From Tricholomella constricta (lineage: Eukaryota; Basidiomycota; Agaricomycetes; Agaricales; Lyophyllaceae): 64,000 nt of DNA. Position numbers and translations under genes: made by a program. The stretch is from positions 1 to 64,000 of the forward strand of contig JAACJP010000007.1 in assembly GCA_013368375.1 (NCBI GenBank), in the 5' to 3' direction. The notes beneath the pieces were generated by a model. It was not told the origin of the DNA. It worked only from the letters and a program-made list of their open reading frames with translations, and searched no databases. Positions 11,478-21,982 of this stretch are shown one piece after another. Positions within the stretch are counted from its first letter, which is position 1, and every line of letters begins with the position of its first letter.

Positions 11478-11784
11478 GAACAATGAGTTGAGTTGTGATC
11501 ACATGACCGCGTTGATTCCATTCAACAATTGAAGTCCGGAATCTGCGGTTCTCCTGAACTCCTCCTTGATTCGTTTATTTTATCCTACAAGGTACAGTGG
11601 CATCTTCTCCTGAGTGGCTGCTCCCAGCCCACACTTTCGCAACGTGCTTGGCGCCTTCAGGGATCAAACCTGGGACCAAGGCGACAAACACGCTGCGGAA
11701 GGGTGGGCTGGGAGTGACTGCTCCTCAGCTTTGCTTCGTTCCTTGCTGATGAGTTTTGGCTTTCTAGCGCGCGCATTGTCAGCC
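11478..11784. promoter_or_regulatory. Divergent promoter with a 30-bp hairpin inverted repeat
   Basis: A 307-bp gap separates the divergent transposase and dioxygenase genes. In it, 11621-11650 and 11685-11714 form an imperfect inverted repeat (30 bp, about 5 mismatches; outer arms CTCCCAGCCCAC and GTGGGCTGGGAG). The loop can pair further (GCCTT/AAGGC and CAGG/CCTG). The layout suits a shared bidirectional regulatory site or a transposase-binding palindrome; its function is inferred. Confidence 0.5.
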
Positions 11785-13357
11785 ATGCGATCGGTAAGGA
11801 CCCACTCTCAAGAGCACGGGACAGACTGAAAGCTTTGCAGTAGACGCGATCAGGTGCCACCTTCTCCCCTTACGAAGTCACGCCAATCCACTGCGCCCCG
11901 GGCTTTGATTTTGCCGCCCTCCTACAGGACTCAATACGCCTGGAGTGCAGCGCTGACGACAACGCAGACAGCGCCCACGAACCCTCCGCCAACCCCACCA
12001 CCATCACCGAGCCGGTTGAGCCTGCCGGCGTTCCGGCCTGCGCTGTGGCAGCGGAGGGGGGCCTTGCTCTGCCTGGGCCACAGCACTGCTTGGGCCAGGG
12101 GCACTCGCTCCCTGGCGCAGCGGCTCCCAGCGCTACTTCACGCAACCACGCCAAACGCCGCCGAAAGCGAGAACACCAAGTTCTTCGCGATGGCCATGCT
12201 CCTCGGGTCAAAACGTTTGAGAAATACGTTCAAACGTCCGTCCCGCTCCAGACTCTGCTCGCCAGCGAAAGCCTCCCAGCCGCCAAGGGCGCTTACTCGG
12301 CCATGCGCGCCACGCAGAAGAGTGGCGACCAGAAGCGCTGGTCAGTTGCCGAGTTGGTTTCAAAGGGGCTGAGCCTAGTCAAGTGGGATGGATTGCAAGT
12401 GCTTCTCTCTGCTGCCCTATGTAACCTACTGAATGCCCCCTCCAGCGACAACCGACCCCTCCTCGACAACTCAGGCTCGATCATCGCCGTTCTCGTGGGC
12501 CAGCCCCGCGATGAAGGCTACCAGCAGGCGGTAGACGCCGCCTATGCCAGCATAGCGCGCGAGGGAGCAGCGGCCTCCTTCGCTCGGGCAGATGCGAAGC
12601 ACAAGCGGGGGAACTTCCCCGCCCTCAATGCCGGCGTTACGTACGGCAAAGGGACCACCGTGCCAGTCACCCTCAATAACCACCAGCACAAGGGCATGGT
12701 GGCTCGTCTCCTTGCCGACGCCAGTATCCAAAGACTGGCTGCATTTGGAAGCGGTGCGTACATGCCTTTGCCACGGCTTTCGCTCACTAACGCGGCACTG
12801 GTGCTGCAGCTAGCTTCCAGCTGTGGGCCCCAAACGTTTACAAGTATTACCAGGAACACCTCGATCCCCTCTGGGCAAGGATGCCCCACCTTCAACGCAA
12901 CTTCAACCGCAGCGTATTTCCCAGCGCCGCCTTCAATTTTGGGCCCAACGTCTGGACCTTTCGACACCGCGATTCACTCAACTGTCCGTTTGGGTGGTGC
13001 GCGATCCAGGCCTTAGGAAACTTTGACGCAACCCGGGGGGGCCACCTTATACTCTGGGACGTAGGGCTTGTCATCGAGTTTCCGCCCGGCGCCCTTGTGC
13101 TCATTCCCTCGGCTACGATTTCCCACTCCAACGTTCCCGTTCAGGAGGGCGACATTCGCGCGTCGTTTACTCAGTACTGCGCAGGGGGTTTGTTTCGGTA
13201 CGTCGATAATGGTTTTCGAACAGAGAACGAGCTGAAGAGGGAGGACGCTGAGGCGTACGCGAGGATGTGTGAGCTTAAGGAAACGCGGTGGAAAATGGGT
13301 CTGGGACTGTTCAGTAAATTTAATGACATTGTAAAAGTATCTAGCAAGTCCCTATGA
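11785..13357 (+). CDS. TET/JBP-family 2-oxoglutarate dioxygenase (transposon cargo)
   Basis: Four exons give 471 residues: join(11785..11793, 11844..12394, 12446..12753, 12810..13357). Family members oxidise 5-methylcytosine (TET) or thymine (JBP) in DNA using Fe(II), oxygen and 2-oxoglutarate. The catalytic half is in exon 4. Iron ligands are H342 and D344 (in FRHRDSLN), and the distal histidine is H395 (SATISHSN). R406 (DIRASFTQY) is the likely 2-oxoglutarate ligand. The stretch GWCAIQALGNFDATRGG...LWDVGLVIEFPPG is the fungal TET core. The N-terminal half has KRRKREHQ, a likely nuclear signal, and IIAVLVGQPRD. Intron 2 (12395-12445) uses a GC donor (GCAAGT). The nine-base first exon is the least certain part; the frame itself is sound from about 11870. 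Substrate base is not shown by sequence alone. Confidence 0.9.
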
Positions 13358-14686
13358 ACGTAGAAAATATTGTCAACGGTCAACGCGTACGCCTGGAGAA
13401 ATGTCGTTACCTTTTGACGCCTGGTACAAGCGTGCATGCAGAAGCCAAACAGAAGTTTATATGCGACTTGAGCCTGTTTTTAGCGCATTTTTGGGTCTTG
13501 TCAGCACTACTGGCACAAATCGGCCTCAAGCCTTGATTGAAAGTGATCAGTACTTCAGGTCAAACAGCCAGCCACGTATCCCAGCACTCAACGAGATCCG
13601 CAGAGCAGCACACGCAACATTGTTGACCGTTTGTTTTATTTATGTTCTGACTTTTGATCGCACTTCAATCATACTGTAATGACCTACCAGCGCAATTTCA
13701 TTGTGTTTTCTGTAACATACTCTATAGCTTCGTCGCTAGAAGCTGATATTTTTTTTGGAGCTACAGCCCTTCGCGATCTCAACGAAATTTAAGATCAGTA
13801 AGGGGGGGTCAGAAATTTTGAAAATTCACCTCTTCAGTTTTCGATTTTTTCTACCGGCCCATATACGTAGGTTGATTGTAGTTTAATTGGCGGCAACCGA
13901 TTACTTGCATCGTGCTATAGAGACTGGCGATCAAGGCGGGAGTACCGAAACAAATATATTTTGGACTTTTTTCACAAAGGATTGGCTTGATATCACAAGA
14001 CATCATGCCACACCCTTGATTATATACACTATCAGTACAACATATTTTTCTTGGCAAGGGGCCTTTGAGGTTAGTTCACCCGTTTCTGCTGTAACAACGT
14101 TTGAAGACATTTACTCTTGTTTCGCAACGATAAACGAATATGGGCAGACACTGTGGGCGGAAGTCATTTGAGCCTCATGTATAGCAGACTTTGCGTTAGG
14201 TGCGTGGCCTTAAAATCGCTTGTTGAAAGGTCCTGAAGACAATTATGCTGGACGTGTGGCGCGCCAGAAGTGTCTAAAATAGGAAATAGCAGCGCACATG
14301 TACTGTGCACAAGTGTAAGGCGTGACTATGCCAGATGCTACGTAGTCTTTCCTGTGGTAAGGCTTCTGTCTGTGCTTTAGCGTAACGGGAAACTACGGAG
14401 TGAACTGCGCTCATTTGCAGCAAGTAGTCCTTGGTTCAAACCCTGCCTGCTGCCATTTTTTGCAACTTCAATATGACACAATTTTTTCTTTTCGCAAGTC
14501 CGTGAAGCTGAGGCTTCTGACACACTTCTGAAGGCTTCTCTGTGCATCGCTGATTGACATCAAAAGCCGTGTTCTACGTTAGAGAGTGCGCAACGTCTAC
14601 GGACTACAAAGCAAGGTATTTAGCAGGGGAAGCAGTGACAGACAAGAATAGTATTGGGTAGGTGCAGCAAACATAATATCTCTAAG
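13358..14686. other. AT-rich gene-free interior of the KDZ element
   Basis: About 1.3 kb between the TET/JBP stop and the stop of the hybrid-binding gene. It is AT-rich with no supported reading frame. It probably holds both 3' ends and includes the Pol III-promoter-like segment listed next. Confidence 0.5.
14361..14457 (+). repeat. tRNA-derived SINE-like segment
   Basis: Positions 14378-14388 (TAGCGTAACGG) fit the Pol III A-box consensus TRGYNNARNNG. Positions 14433-14443 (GGTTCAAACCC) fit the B-box GWTCRANNC. Their spacing of about 45 bases is right for a tRNA promoter, and a T-rich stretch follows. The stems of a working tRNA do not form (acceptor and T stems mispair), so this is better read as a SINE head or decayed tRNA. 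Confidence 0.4.
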
Positions 14687-15693
14687 TCAACAAGCCCTGC
14701 CGTGCACCTCACCCGCCATGTACTTCTCCACAAAAAGGATGGCGGCGGGGCCTTCTCCTAGGGTGTTCTTGAGGAGGGCAGGCGCGCGGTGGGTGCCGGC
14801 CGCAGCGCGAGCAGCAGTCCTGCAAAGTTTGCGTCAGTTTCTTTGGAGTGACAAACAGTTCGGCCCCACTCACAGGCCGCGGTAAACGCCAGGGCGGTCG
14901 CCCGAAGTGACTAACCAATAGCACTCTTCGTTGGAGATCCTCCTGGCCGACGCTTCCGCCAAAGAGGACAGGGAGTGAGCAGGGGAGGAGGACGAGGACC
15001 CACTGCACGCAGAGAGGCGCGCAGGCGAAGCAGGCGCAGCGTGAGGGGAGGCAGATGTGGCACGAGGGGAGGCAGGCACAGCATGAGGGGGAGCAGGTGG
15101 GTTGCGTGGGGAAGCAGGTGCAGTGCGAGGGGGGGTGGGTTTCAAGGGGCCAACCAGGTCGTTTGCGCACGCATGATCCCATGCCTGGATGGCGTCCTCG
15201 AGAGTGCTAAATCCCTTGAAACGAGCGCCTTCGAACTTGCTTACTTGAGCCGAGGCAGCCAGCCTGTCAATGCAATCAAAAATAGGCTGAAAAGAACAAC
15301 AGAATGACGGGCGCACCAAGTTCGAAACACTCCCGTCCGGCGCCCGTGAAGTACAACATAGCCCTGCTTCTTCTCCTTTCTCCTTGTCGGTGAGAGTTGA
15401 CTGGCGTCGGGTTCGCCACGAAGGCATTCGTCCTCGGCTTTTGCAACGGCATCGTCGATGGCAAGGTGGTTGAGGGCAGAGAGGAAGGTAGCGTCTTCCT
15501 CTTCTGTTTTCGTGGCTGGCAGTCGAAGTGGCTTGACTGAAGAAGAGACAAAGGAGATGGGAAAACTTACACGCTGACTTGGCAGGGGCGGAGACACAGG
15601 GTCCCCGCAGATTTTCCGAAGCGACTGTGATGCAAGTTAGCCGATGTCGTCAAGCATAAATGATGCCTCGTCAACGCGTCACTTACTGTACAT
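14687..15693 (-). CDS. Protein with two RNase H1-type hybrid-binding (viroplasmin-like) domains
   Basis: Five exons give 267 residues: complement(join(14687..14819, 14874..15263, 15317..15536, 15571..15624, 15687..15693)). Phases agree and the total is divisible by three. Domain 1 (about 77-130) reads GYVVLHGRRTGVFRTW, then QVSKFEGARFKGFSTLEDAIQAW. This is the N-terminal hybrid-binding fold of eukaryotic RNase H1, also found in caulimovirus viroplasmin, which binds RNA:DNA hybrids or dsRNA. A low-complexity Pro/Ala/Ser linker with PASPR-like repeats follows. Domain 2 (about 204-260) reads CYWLVTSGDRPGVYRGL and is more diverged. No RNase H catalytic domain is present. The gene lies tail-to-tail with the TET gene and head-to-head with the next gene. 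A role in binding transposition intermediates is inference. Confidence 0.8.
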
Positions 15694-15887
15694 GTTGACG
15701 GATCTTGGCTGGCCTCTTAAGCAAGTAGAAATGAGTAGAAAGAGTAAGTATGCAAAGGGGTGAATGCGCAAAGTTCAACGCGACATCAACAAAGCCAACA
15801 CGGTCACGTTATCTAAATATTTGTTAGGCAATCAACAATGTCCCTGCATTTTTTCACTAGTCTGTTCGTTTCAATTTTTGCCGTGTC
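15694..15887. promoter_or_regulatory. Second divergent promoter of the KDZ element
   Basis: A 194-bp space separates two divergently transcribed cargo genes (ATG at 15693 minus, ATG at 15888 plus). It mirrors the arrangement of the transposase/dioxygenase pair. AT-rich; no clear TATA box. Confidence 0.4.
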
Positions 15888-17704
15888 ATGACGACATCCT
15901 GGTCTAGCCGTAATCCCACCTTCGAAGTTCAACCCCCGCGTGTTCGCCTTGCCCAGGACAAATCTGACGCAGCGCGCCATACGCGTGCGTTCAAGGCTGC
16001 GAACAAAAAATTGAACAGAGAAGTTATTGAAAAGGAGGTCGAAGCCTACCTGCTGGACCAGCAGCGTTTTATTAATGACCTTGCAGCTCGGTGCACCGTC
16101 GACGAAGATGTCATCAAGAAAAAAATCACTCACGGCTCCACCTACAAATCAACCCGAGCTCCTTCGTTATATAATGCTATTATTCACCATAAATCCGTAG
16201 AACTGAACAAGGGTATATTTCAACAGCATTTTTCAGATCAAATACTGATATGAGCTCTGTAGACCGCGCAGCCGGAGATTGCCTGCCTTTGAATGAAATC
16301 CGGCGGCTGGCCAGCATGGATGACAGCCTGCAGGGTCGAAATCTGTCCAAGGAGAAAAGACAAGAACTCCTCCAAGAACTCAAGGACGCGCGCGCTGTAC
16401 GCGCAACAGGAGCGCGTGCAAACAACCACGCTGCATGCATTGACGCAAGCAAAACAATTGATGCAATTGTTCAGGAGGTACGCAACAGCTGTCATCCCCA
16501 TTTTAGAACGTATGTCCTGAGTGATCGATCGCCAGATCAAAAACCTCCATCTAAGGACCGGCGTCCGGACAATTGCATTCTTCACACGCAGCGACAGTGA
16601 TGACACACTCGTGCCAACTGTCGCCGCCTCCGATGATGCAGCCCTCAAGTTTTTCCCGGAGGTTTTGAAGCTCGACGTGGGGCGTGTAATGACACAGTTT
16701 GAGCTCTTCTCCGTGTCTGAGAAGAAAGGTGAGTTGGCTTTCTTAAACCTCATTGTGCCGTTTTGACTTGGTTGCAGGCCACCTCGAAGCTGACACGTTG
16801 CCAGCTATGCGGGCAGATTGTGCTCGTCTTATTCTCTTAGGCTTGCGTAAGTTGTTGTTCTGACCGCTCACCCCTCTACAAAGACTGACGCCGCGTTATA
16901 GGGGAAATCACGCACGATCGCAAAGTCAACATGAACTACGTCAACTACCAAACTTCTATCGTCGAAACCCACCACGTCCGCCTCATTGGATGGCCCAAGC
17001 AGGTCCCCTTCATGAGCCCTTCCAATCTTCCAACAAGGGACGATGTCCGCACACTTCGAGTGGCCCTCCAGGAAGAGGAGTGCAAGTGGGAGGTGCTTAC
17101 GCACAGAGAGAGGAAGGAGCATTCGCTAATGCTTTCCGAAGCACAGCAAAGGGGCGAGGAGGTCGGTAAGAAGCGGAAACAGCGCAGCGACAAGGGTACC
17201 ACTCGAAAGCGGAAGAATGCCGGCGCAGAGCCCAGTAGGAAGAAGCCGCGAACTGGACGACACGCCTCCTCCAAGCTGCCCCCGACCTATCAGAGCAACG
17301 AGTTCGTCGAAGATGACGAGGACGATGAGGCCGAGGACAATGGCAGCAGCGGCAGCGGCGGCGGCGGCGGTGGTAGTGGCAGTGGCAGTGGCAGTGGCAG
17401 CGGCAGCGGCGGCGGTGGCAGCGGCAGCGGCAGCGGCAGCGGCGGCGGTGGTAGTGGCAGCGGCGGCAGTGGTAGCGGCAGCGGCAGCGGCAGCGGCGGC
17501 GGTGGTAGTGGCAGCGGCGGCAGTGGTAGCGGCAGCGGCAGCGGCAGCGGCGGCGGTGGCAGCGGCAGCGGCGGCGGTGGTAGTGGCAGCGGCGGCAGTG
17601 GTAGTGGCAGCGGCGGTGGCAGTGGCAGCGGCAGCGGCGGTGGTGGTGGCAGCGAAGACAACGACGTCGGTGATCCAGGAAGGCAGGGCGAAGATGCCGA
17701 GTAG
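15888..17704 (+). CDS. KDZ-element cargo protein with Gly/Ser repeat tail, unknown function
   Basis: Five exons give 534 residues: join(15888..16212, 16263..16477, 16536..16728, 16778..16846, 16902..17704). All phases agree. The N-terminal part is charged and helical (REVIEKEVEAYLLDQQ). The middle has ATGARANN, then LRTGVRTIAFFTRSDSDD, then a block ending in FELFSVSEKKG. Around residue 278 comes NMNYVNYQTSIVETHHVRLIGWP. I recognise this pattern from abundant, uncharacterised agaricomycete proteins, but it has no known activity. Then follow a Lys/Arg-rich region (about 345-385, likely nuclear), an acidic patch, and about 105 residues of Gly/Ser repeat. The basic plus disordered tail suggests a DNA- or chromatin-associated protein; this is inference. 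Confidence 0.78.
17338..17652 (+). repeat. GGCAGC-type trinucleotide repeat coding Gly/Ser
   Basis: About 315 bases of GGC/AGC/GGT/AGT codons in frame within the preceding gene. All six frames stay open here and give spurious Ala-, Pro- or Arg/His-rich frames. The length probably varies between copies by slippage. Confidence 0.9.
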
Positions 17705-18421
17705 GCGACTGAGGCGCCTCAATCTTCCCTCCACACCGTGCCCCCGCCTCCACATCACCTGCTGCCTATTCATGCCCATTGTGGCGGTGGACCGCTCCCC
17801 TCGCCCTACAAATGGCGCTCTTTCTTGCACCCTCCGCCATGCCCTACGCCGCTCACCTATTCATGCCACTCGCGGCGTCGCCCCCTCCCGACACGCCCCG
17901 CTCCTATGAGCTGCGTCCCTTCTTGCTGCCCGCTCTTGCGCTGGATGCTTACTCGCGCCACAACTGTGGCACCACCACCATCTTGATACGCTCCGCTCCG
18001 ACGACGCGAGCTGTGCTCCTTCTTGCCACCCCCAGTCAAGCCCACGCTGCCTCGTGCAGTCCGCGACGGCCCCCCACTGTGCCTCGCCCCCTTCTTGCAG
18101 TGTGACCCTGCGCCTCGCCCTCCTCATCATCGCACTTATCCCGGCAATATTCAGCCCTCTCACTCTGAACGGTGTTCTTGCCCCTTCGTGCCGTGTTTTA
18201 TGTCCCTGCCACTGAGCACCCATCGCTCAACAACCGCCTGCCCACTGCTCCTACTGCACACAGCAGCGGACATCTTGATACGCCCTACTATTGCTTAAAT
18301 ATTTGAAACCATGTCTTAAAATCTCAATGATCATAACATTTTCTTGTTTCTGCCCTTTTAATATGAAAGACTAAAGTATACGACACAATTCACCTTGAAA
18401 GATGGTGGCATATGTGCTCTA
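17705..18421. other. Gene-free interior, 3' flank of the cargo gene
   Basis: C-rich sequence with short repeated phrases (CTTCTTGC, GATACGC, CGCCCC) and no supported gene. It runs from the last cargo stop to the inner edge of the right inverted repeat. Confidence 0.45.
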
Positions 18422-19053
18422 TATTTACTGCGATTTTTTTAAGATTTTACAAAGAATTTTGAGGAAGCTGGGGAGCTCGTTGTGGCCAACGACGACGAAC
18501 GGGGGCGCAATGATGGGCGGAATGGCGGAATGATGGCGGAATGATGGCGGACTGATGGCGGACTGATGGCGGAATGATGGGCAGGTGGCGGACCGGCGAC
18601 GACGGCTGTTCTGGCAGCGTTGATGGTGATGGTGATGGGAACATTGATGGCGGACTGATGGCGGACTGATGGCGGAATGATGGGCGGGTGGCGGACCGAC
18701 AGACAGCGATGACGGCTGTTCTGGCAGCGTTGATGGCGACGTTGATGGGAACATTGATGGCGGATTGATGGCGGACTGATGGCGGAATGATGGGCGGGTG
18801 GCGGACCGACAGACAGCGACGACGGCTGTTCTGGCAGCGTTGATGGTGATGGTGATGGGAACATTGATGGCCTAGGCACGACCGGCAGCGGCTCTGGCCA
18901 TACCGGTCAGCCTTCGCAGCATTTGAAAAAGTCCAGGCGGTATTCAATATTTATTGAAGCACGCAGGTAGGTGCTCAAATGCCCTCTAACTATAACCGGA
19001 CTTGCACTAACTATCCACCTCTAATAGGAGGGAATTGTTGGGAACTATAGGTG
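18422..19053 (-). repeat. Right 632-bp terminal inverted repeat
   Basis: Mirror copy of 7424-8055, of the same length. It ends with GGGAACTATAGGTG immediately before the duplicated CAAATAGC (19054-19061). One base difference from the left copy was noticed by eye. Confidence 0.93.
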
Positions 19054-19317
19054 CAAATAGCGCGTTTACAATTGGACGCTTGCCACATATGGTGCGAAAC
19101 GGTCGGTCCGATCCCCGCCACCATCACAAAGTTCCTATATTTAGAAGGTGATCGGCGGGGTGATTCCGGGGATCAAGATTTAATGAATGCGCGTGATGAA
19201 AGAGGAACCCTAATGATGGCCTTGTGACTGCCGGTGTTTGACGTTGGTCTGACATACCAATCGAGTACAAAATGGTGAAGCGCACCAGCCTTACTGAACC
19301 CCTCACCGCTGCTAATC

Positions 19318-19822
19318 ATGTTCGCAGAATTGCCTTTCGAAATCTGGTGCGAGATATCCGCTTACCTCTCCCCATCCCACCTTCGGACATTATATTCTGT
19401 CAATCGCGCGCTGCTCTATATTGTAATGGAGCTCAAATACCAAGTTCTGCAATTCGACGACTCCCATGCGATTGCTCGAAACCTTGAACTCTTCTCGTAT
19501 GACCAGTCTTTCGTCTACTTATTAGCTCGTCTTCTAACCACTCAATTCCAGGAGTCGTATTAGGACTCAATACGTGCGCACCCTGCGTCTCTGGCTCACT
19601 TCCAATCAAGGTCCCTGTTGCAGAGACTTTGGAGCATCACTAGGAAGCGTCACTCGCCCCCGAACCAAGTATAGCTCCAGAACAGTCGGACAGAAAATGT
19701 CACAGATTCCCGACACATTATCAAACTTGGTTGCGCGGGCCGTTAAACGGCAGGTCCGAGTTCTAGCGGTTTCAAAGGTGGTGTATGTCTATCTACCAAA
19801 GCCAAGTTATACTTGCATATAG
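19318..19822 (+). pseudogene. F-box gene, N-terminal part, cut off by TEs
   Basis: The ATG at 19318 opens MFAELPFEIWCEISAYLSP, a clear F-box start followed by LRTLYSVNRALL. A likely intron runs from about 19498 (GTATGACC) to 19560 (TTCCAG). The joined frame then reads RIRTQYVRTLRLWL, matching the first repeat-like segment of this basidiomycete F-box family (usual form RVKTLHLRPWL). The frame ends at about 19820, where the deleted gypsy element begins. The remaining 300 or more residues are missing here. A C-terminal part of the same family on the same strand starts at 27.8 kb. Confidence 0.65.
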
Positions 19823-20429
19823 GTTCACTCGAAATAACTATGCCCGAACATACACAGCCATAATTGCATTTTTGGCACCCAAATAGTATGCAAGGCTCCA
19901 AATTTCTAAGTCGGACCCTTCATGCTCCACAGAAGCACATGTGGTCATCCCATTGTGCGAGACCCTAAAGGGGAGATCACTCGAGAAACAAAGTGGCATT
20001 CTGTTACGGTCAAGGCTTAATGGCGGGTCGAGACGATGGAGAGGACAAGTGACGCGGCCTGTACGAGTAGTAGTAGCAGGGGGAGGTACATAGGCGGAAC
20101 AAGGATTTTGTTTTTCTGTAACAGGGGATTTGGATTGTGGATGGTGTCGTAAAAACGATGAAGTGGAATTGTGTACCGAATCCTGTTCACAACCATCTAC
20201 CGAGGCTGACATGTCTCCTGACGTGACGCCAGTCGTGCTGGAGTGCGATATGTGAGACTCAGCCATAGAGAGGGGAGATTCGGCAGTTGATTTGTCTTGA
20301 TTCACCGCTTGTGTAGGTACAGTAGTGTCTGGGATAGTAGGTACAGTATCAATAGGAAGAGAAAAATGTTGTTGTAACATAACTGGGTGAGGTCTGGAGC
20401 ACAAGGATGTCGGCGATGGAAACGGTCGA

Positions 20430-21600
20430 TGATTTTATTGGCGGTGGTAGGGATGTCGGAGAGAGGAATCCAGGAGTTGTCGGTGTCGGGTAGGGAAGAC
20501 CAGTGGACAAAATACTCATAACGGTGACCTATCTTGTGAGAGTCGAGAATATGGGAAATAGATGGGGGAGAGTCGGCGAGTTGGAAGGATTGTGGAGAGG
20601 AATGTGGGTGGAATTCAGAGGGATCTTAATAAGGTTCCAATAGGGAGGTGTGAAAAACTGGATGTAGACGAGAGAGATAGAATGGTAGACGTAGCTGATA
20701 TGATTGTAAGCCAATTCATTGAAACAACTGGGAAGGGACCGTGGTGTCAACGATCCAATTTAAGTGACGGTCGAGTTGTTCGAATATTCCAGCAAAGCAA
20801 CCACACCAGTTGGTCGGGCGCATAAGTTGGAGAAGGGAGAACATGAGTGTTGAATATTTTTTCTTGACATTCTTGCAAATACTGAATTTCGGCACAAAGT
20901 TCAGCATGAATCTGATCTAAAAGTTGAGCAAGGTTTTCAGCAGCGGGGACAGTAGAAAGATTGGAACATTTTGGAGAAAAGGTAGGGTAGAAACCTAAGT
21001 TGGCGAAGAAGGGCAGAGTGGACGGTTTGTTGGGGTCAAAGAACGGGATAAGAAGTGAACGCGTGTTTGAGATGTTTGAAGGAACTGTGCGCAGACATAG
21101 ATGGGAGATCCTGTTGGATGGAAACAAAATAGCGAAACTGGAACATTCTTGGCATATTTGAGGAATCTTCTTGGAGTTGTAACCAAAATCTTGGGTTTGG
21201 GCGTAGAATTGTCGAAGATAGAGCGACCAAAGCCAGTCCAGTTGACGAAAGACTTGAGATATTGTGTTGATGTTGGAGGTGGTTGTGGTGTTGGCGATAG
21301 TGCTGGTGCTGAAGACATAGGGGTGTTGGCAAGACCGAAGCCTAAGCCAGCCATGGTAATAGGACATGCTTGAATTGAGGTTTGTGTAGTAATGGGCCGT
21401 GTAAGACCAAAGCCTTTAGCGGGGACCGTAACCAGAAAAGTGTGTTTGAGATTGCAGCAAGAAAGAGTAAGATCGGGGTTATCCCTATCAATATGTGGAT
21501 TGTGGCAGCAAAGCCAATCCAGACCTAGAATAACAGAGAAAGGGACAGAAATTATGCCTAGTGTGATGCACTCGGAGTGTTTGTCCACCGTTAGTTGTGT
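20430..21600 (-). pseudogene. Retropepsin fused to integrase C-terminus and chromodomain (deleted pol)
   Basis: The 5' part has protease-like sequence (FVSSDVITQLTVDKHSEC, GIISVPFSVILGLDWL). The 3' part has integrase C-terminal sequence (AENLAQLLDQIHAELCAEIQ, WNIRTTRPSLKLDR). Then come SRLHPVFHTSLLEP and a chromodomain segment interrupted by stops near 20.75 and 20.64 kb. The missing middle shows a recombinational deletion, not simple decay. Confidence 0.75.
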
Positions 21601-21982
21601 AATTACATCAGAGGAAACGAGTCCGGAGGCAATGGGTCAGTTGTCCACTGCTATTATTGGGATTGGTAATTCCTTTGCGCATCGTGGCAGAGAATGTCGC
21701 ATAGCGAAGACATCCCAAATGCAAGATGCCGAAGCACCGAGTCGACGAGGGCAAAAGTCTTGACGGGTTTGTGATTTGGAAAATTGAGCAAAACCAAAAT
21801 AAAGAAATGGTTGGGAGACGAGGCATTCGTATCTGTAGGAAAATTATAACGAGGTGCGTGGAGTGAGGAAACATGTGTCCATCTCCCGTTATCGAGCCGA
21901 GAATGGACGATGAGCTCCAGAGTGGTCAGATGGGTCCTTACATTGTTGTCCGGTAGCCCTTGGACCTCTGAAGGGAGACCGG

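Larger units (their letters stand above)
7416..19061. mobile_element. Complete KDZ-class DNA transposon with four genes
   Basis: The element proper is 7424-19053 (11,630 bp). It starts with CACCTATAGTTCCC, and the exact reverse complement closes it. It is flanked by an 8-bp direct duplication CAAATAGC at 7416-7423 and 19054-19061. The terminal inverted repeats are 632 bp and nearly identical. Inside are a KDZ transposase (-), a TET/JBP dioxygenase (+), a protein with two hybrid-binding domains (-) and a Gly/Ser-tailed protein (+). KDZ (Kyakuja-Dileera-Zisupton) elements and their link to fungal TET/JBP genes are described in the literature (Iyer and colleagues, 2014). I find no obvious disabling lesion in the three cargo genes. 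One intron junction of the transposase is unresolved. Confidence 0.93.

Noticed and set aside
11641..11700. Possible tRNA (GGTTTGATCC-like B box on the minus strand)
   Set aside because: The B box has a mismatch at a key position, there is no A box, and the pairing is explained by the 30-bp inverted repeat.
17097..17909. Large Ala-, Pro- and Arg/His-rich frames on both strands
   Set aside because: They overlap the Gly/Ser repeat of the cargo gene; trinucleotide repeats keep all frames open.
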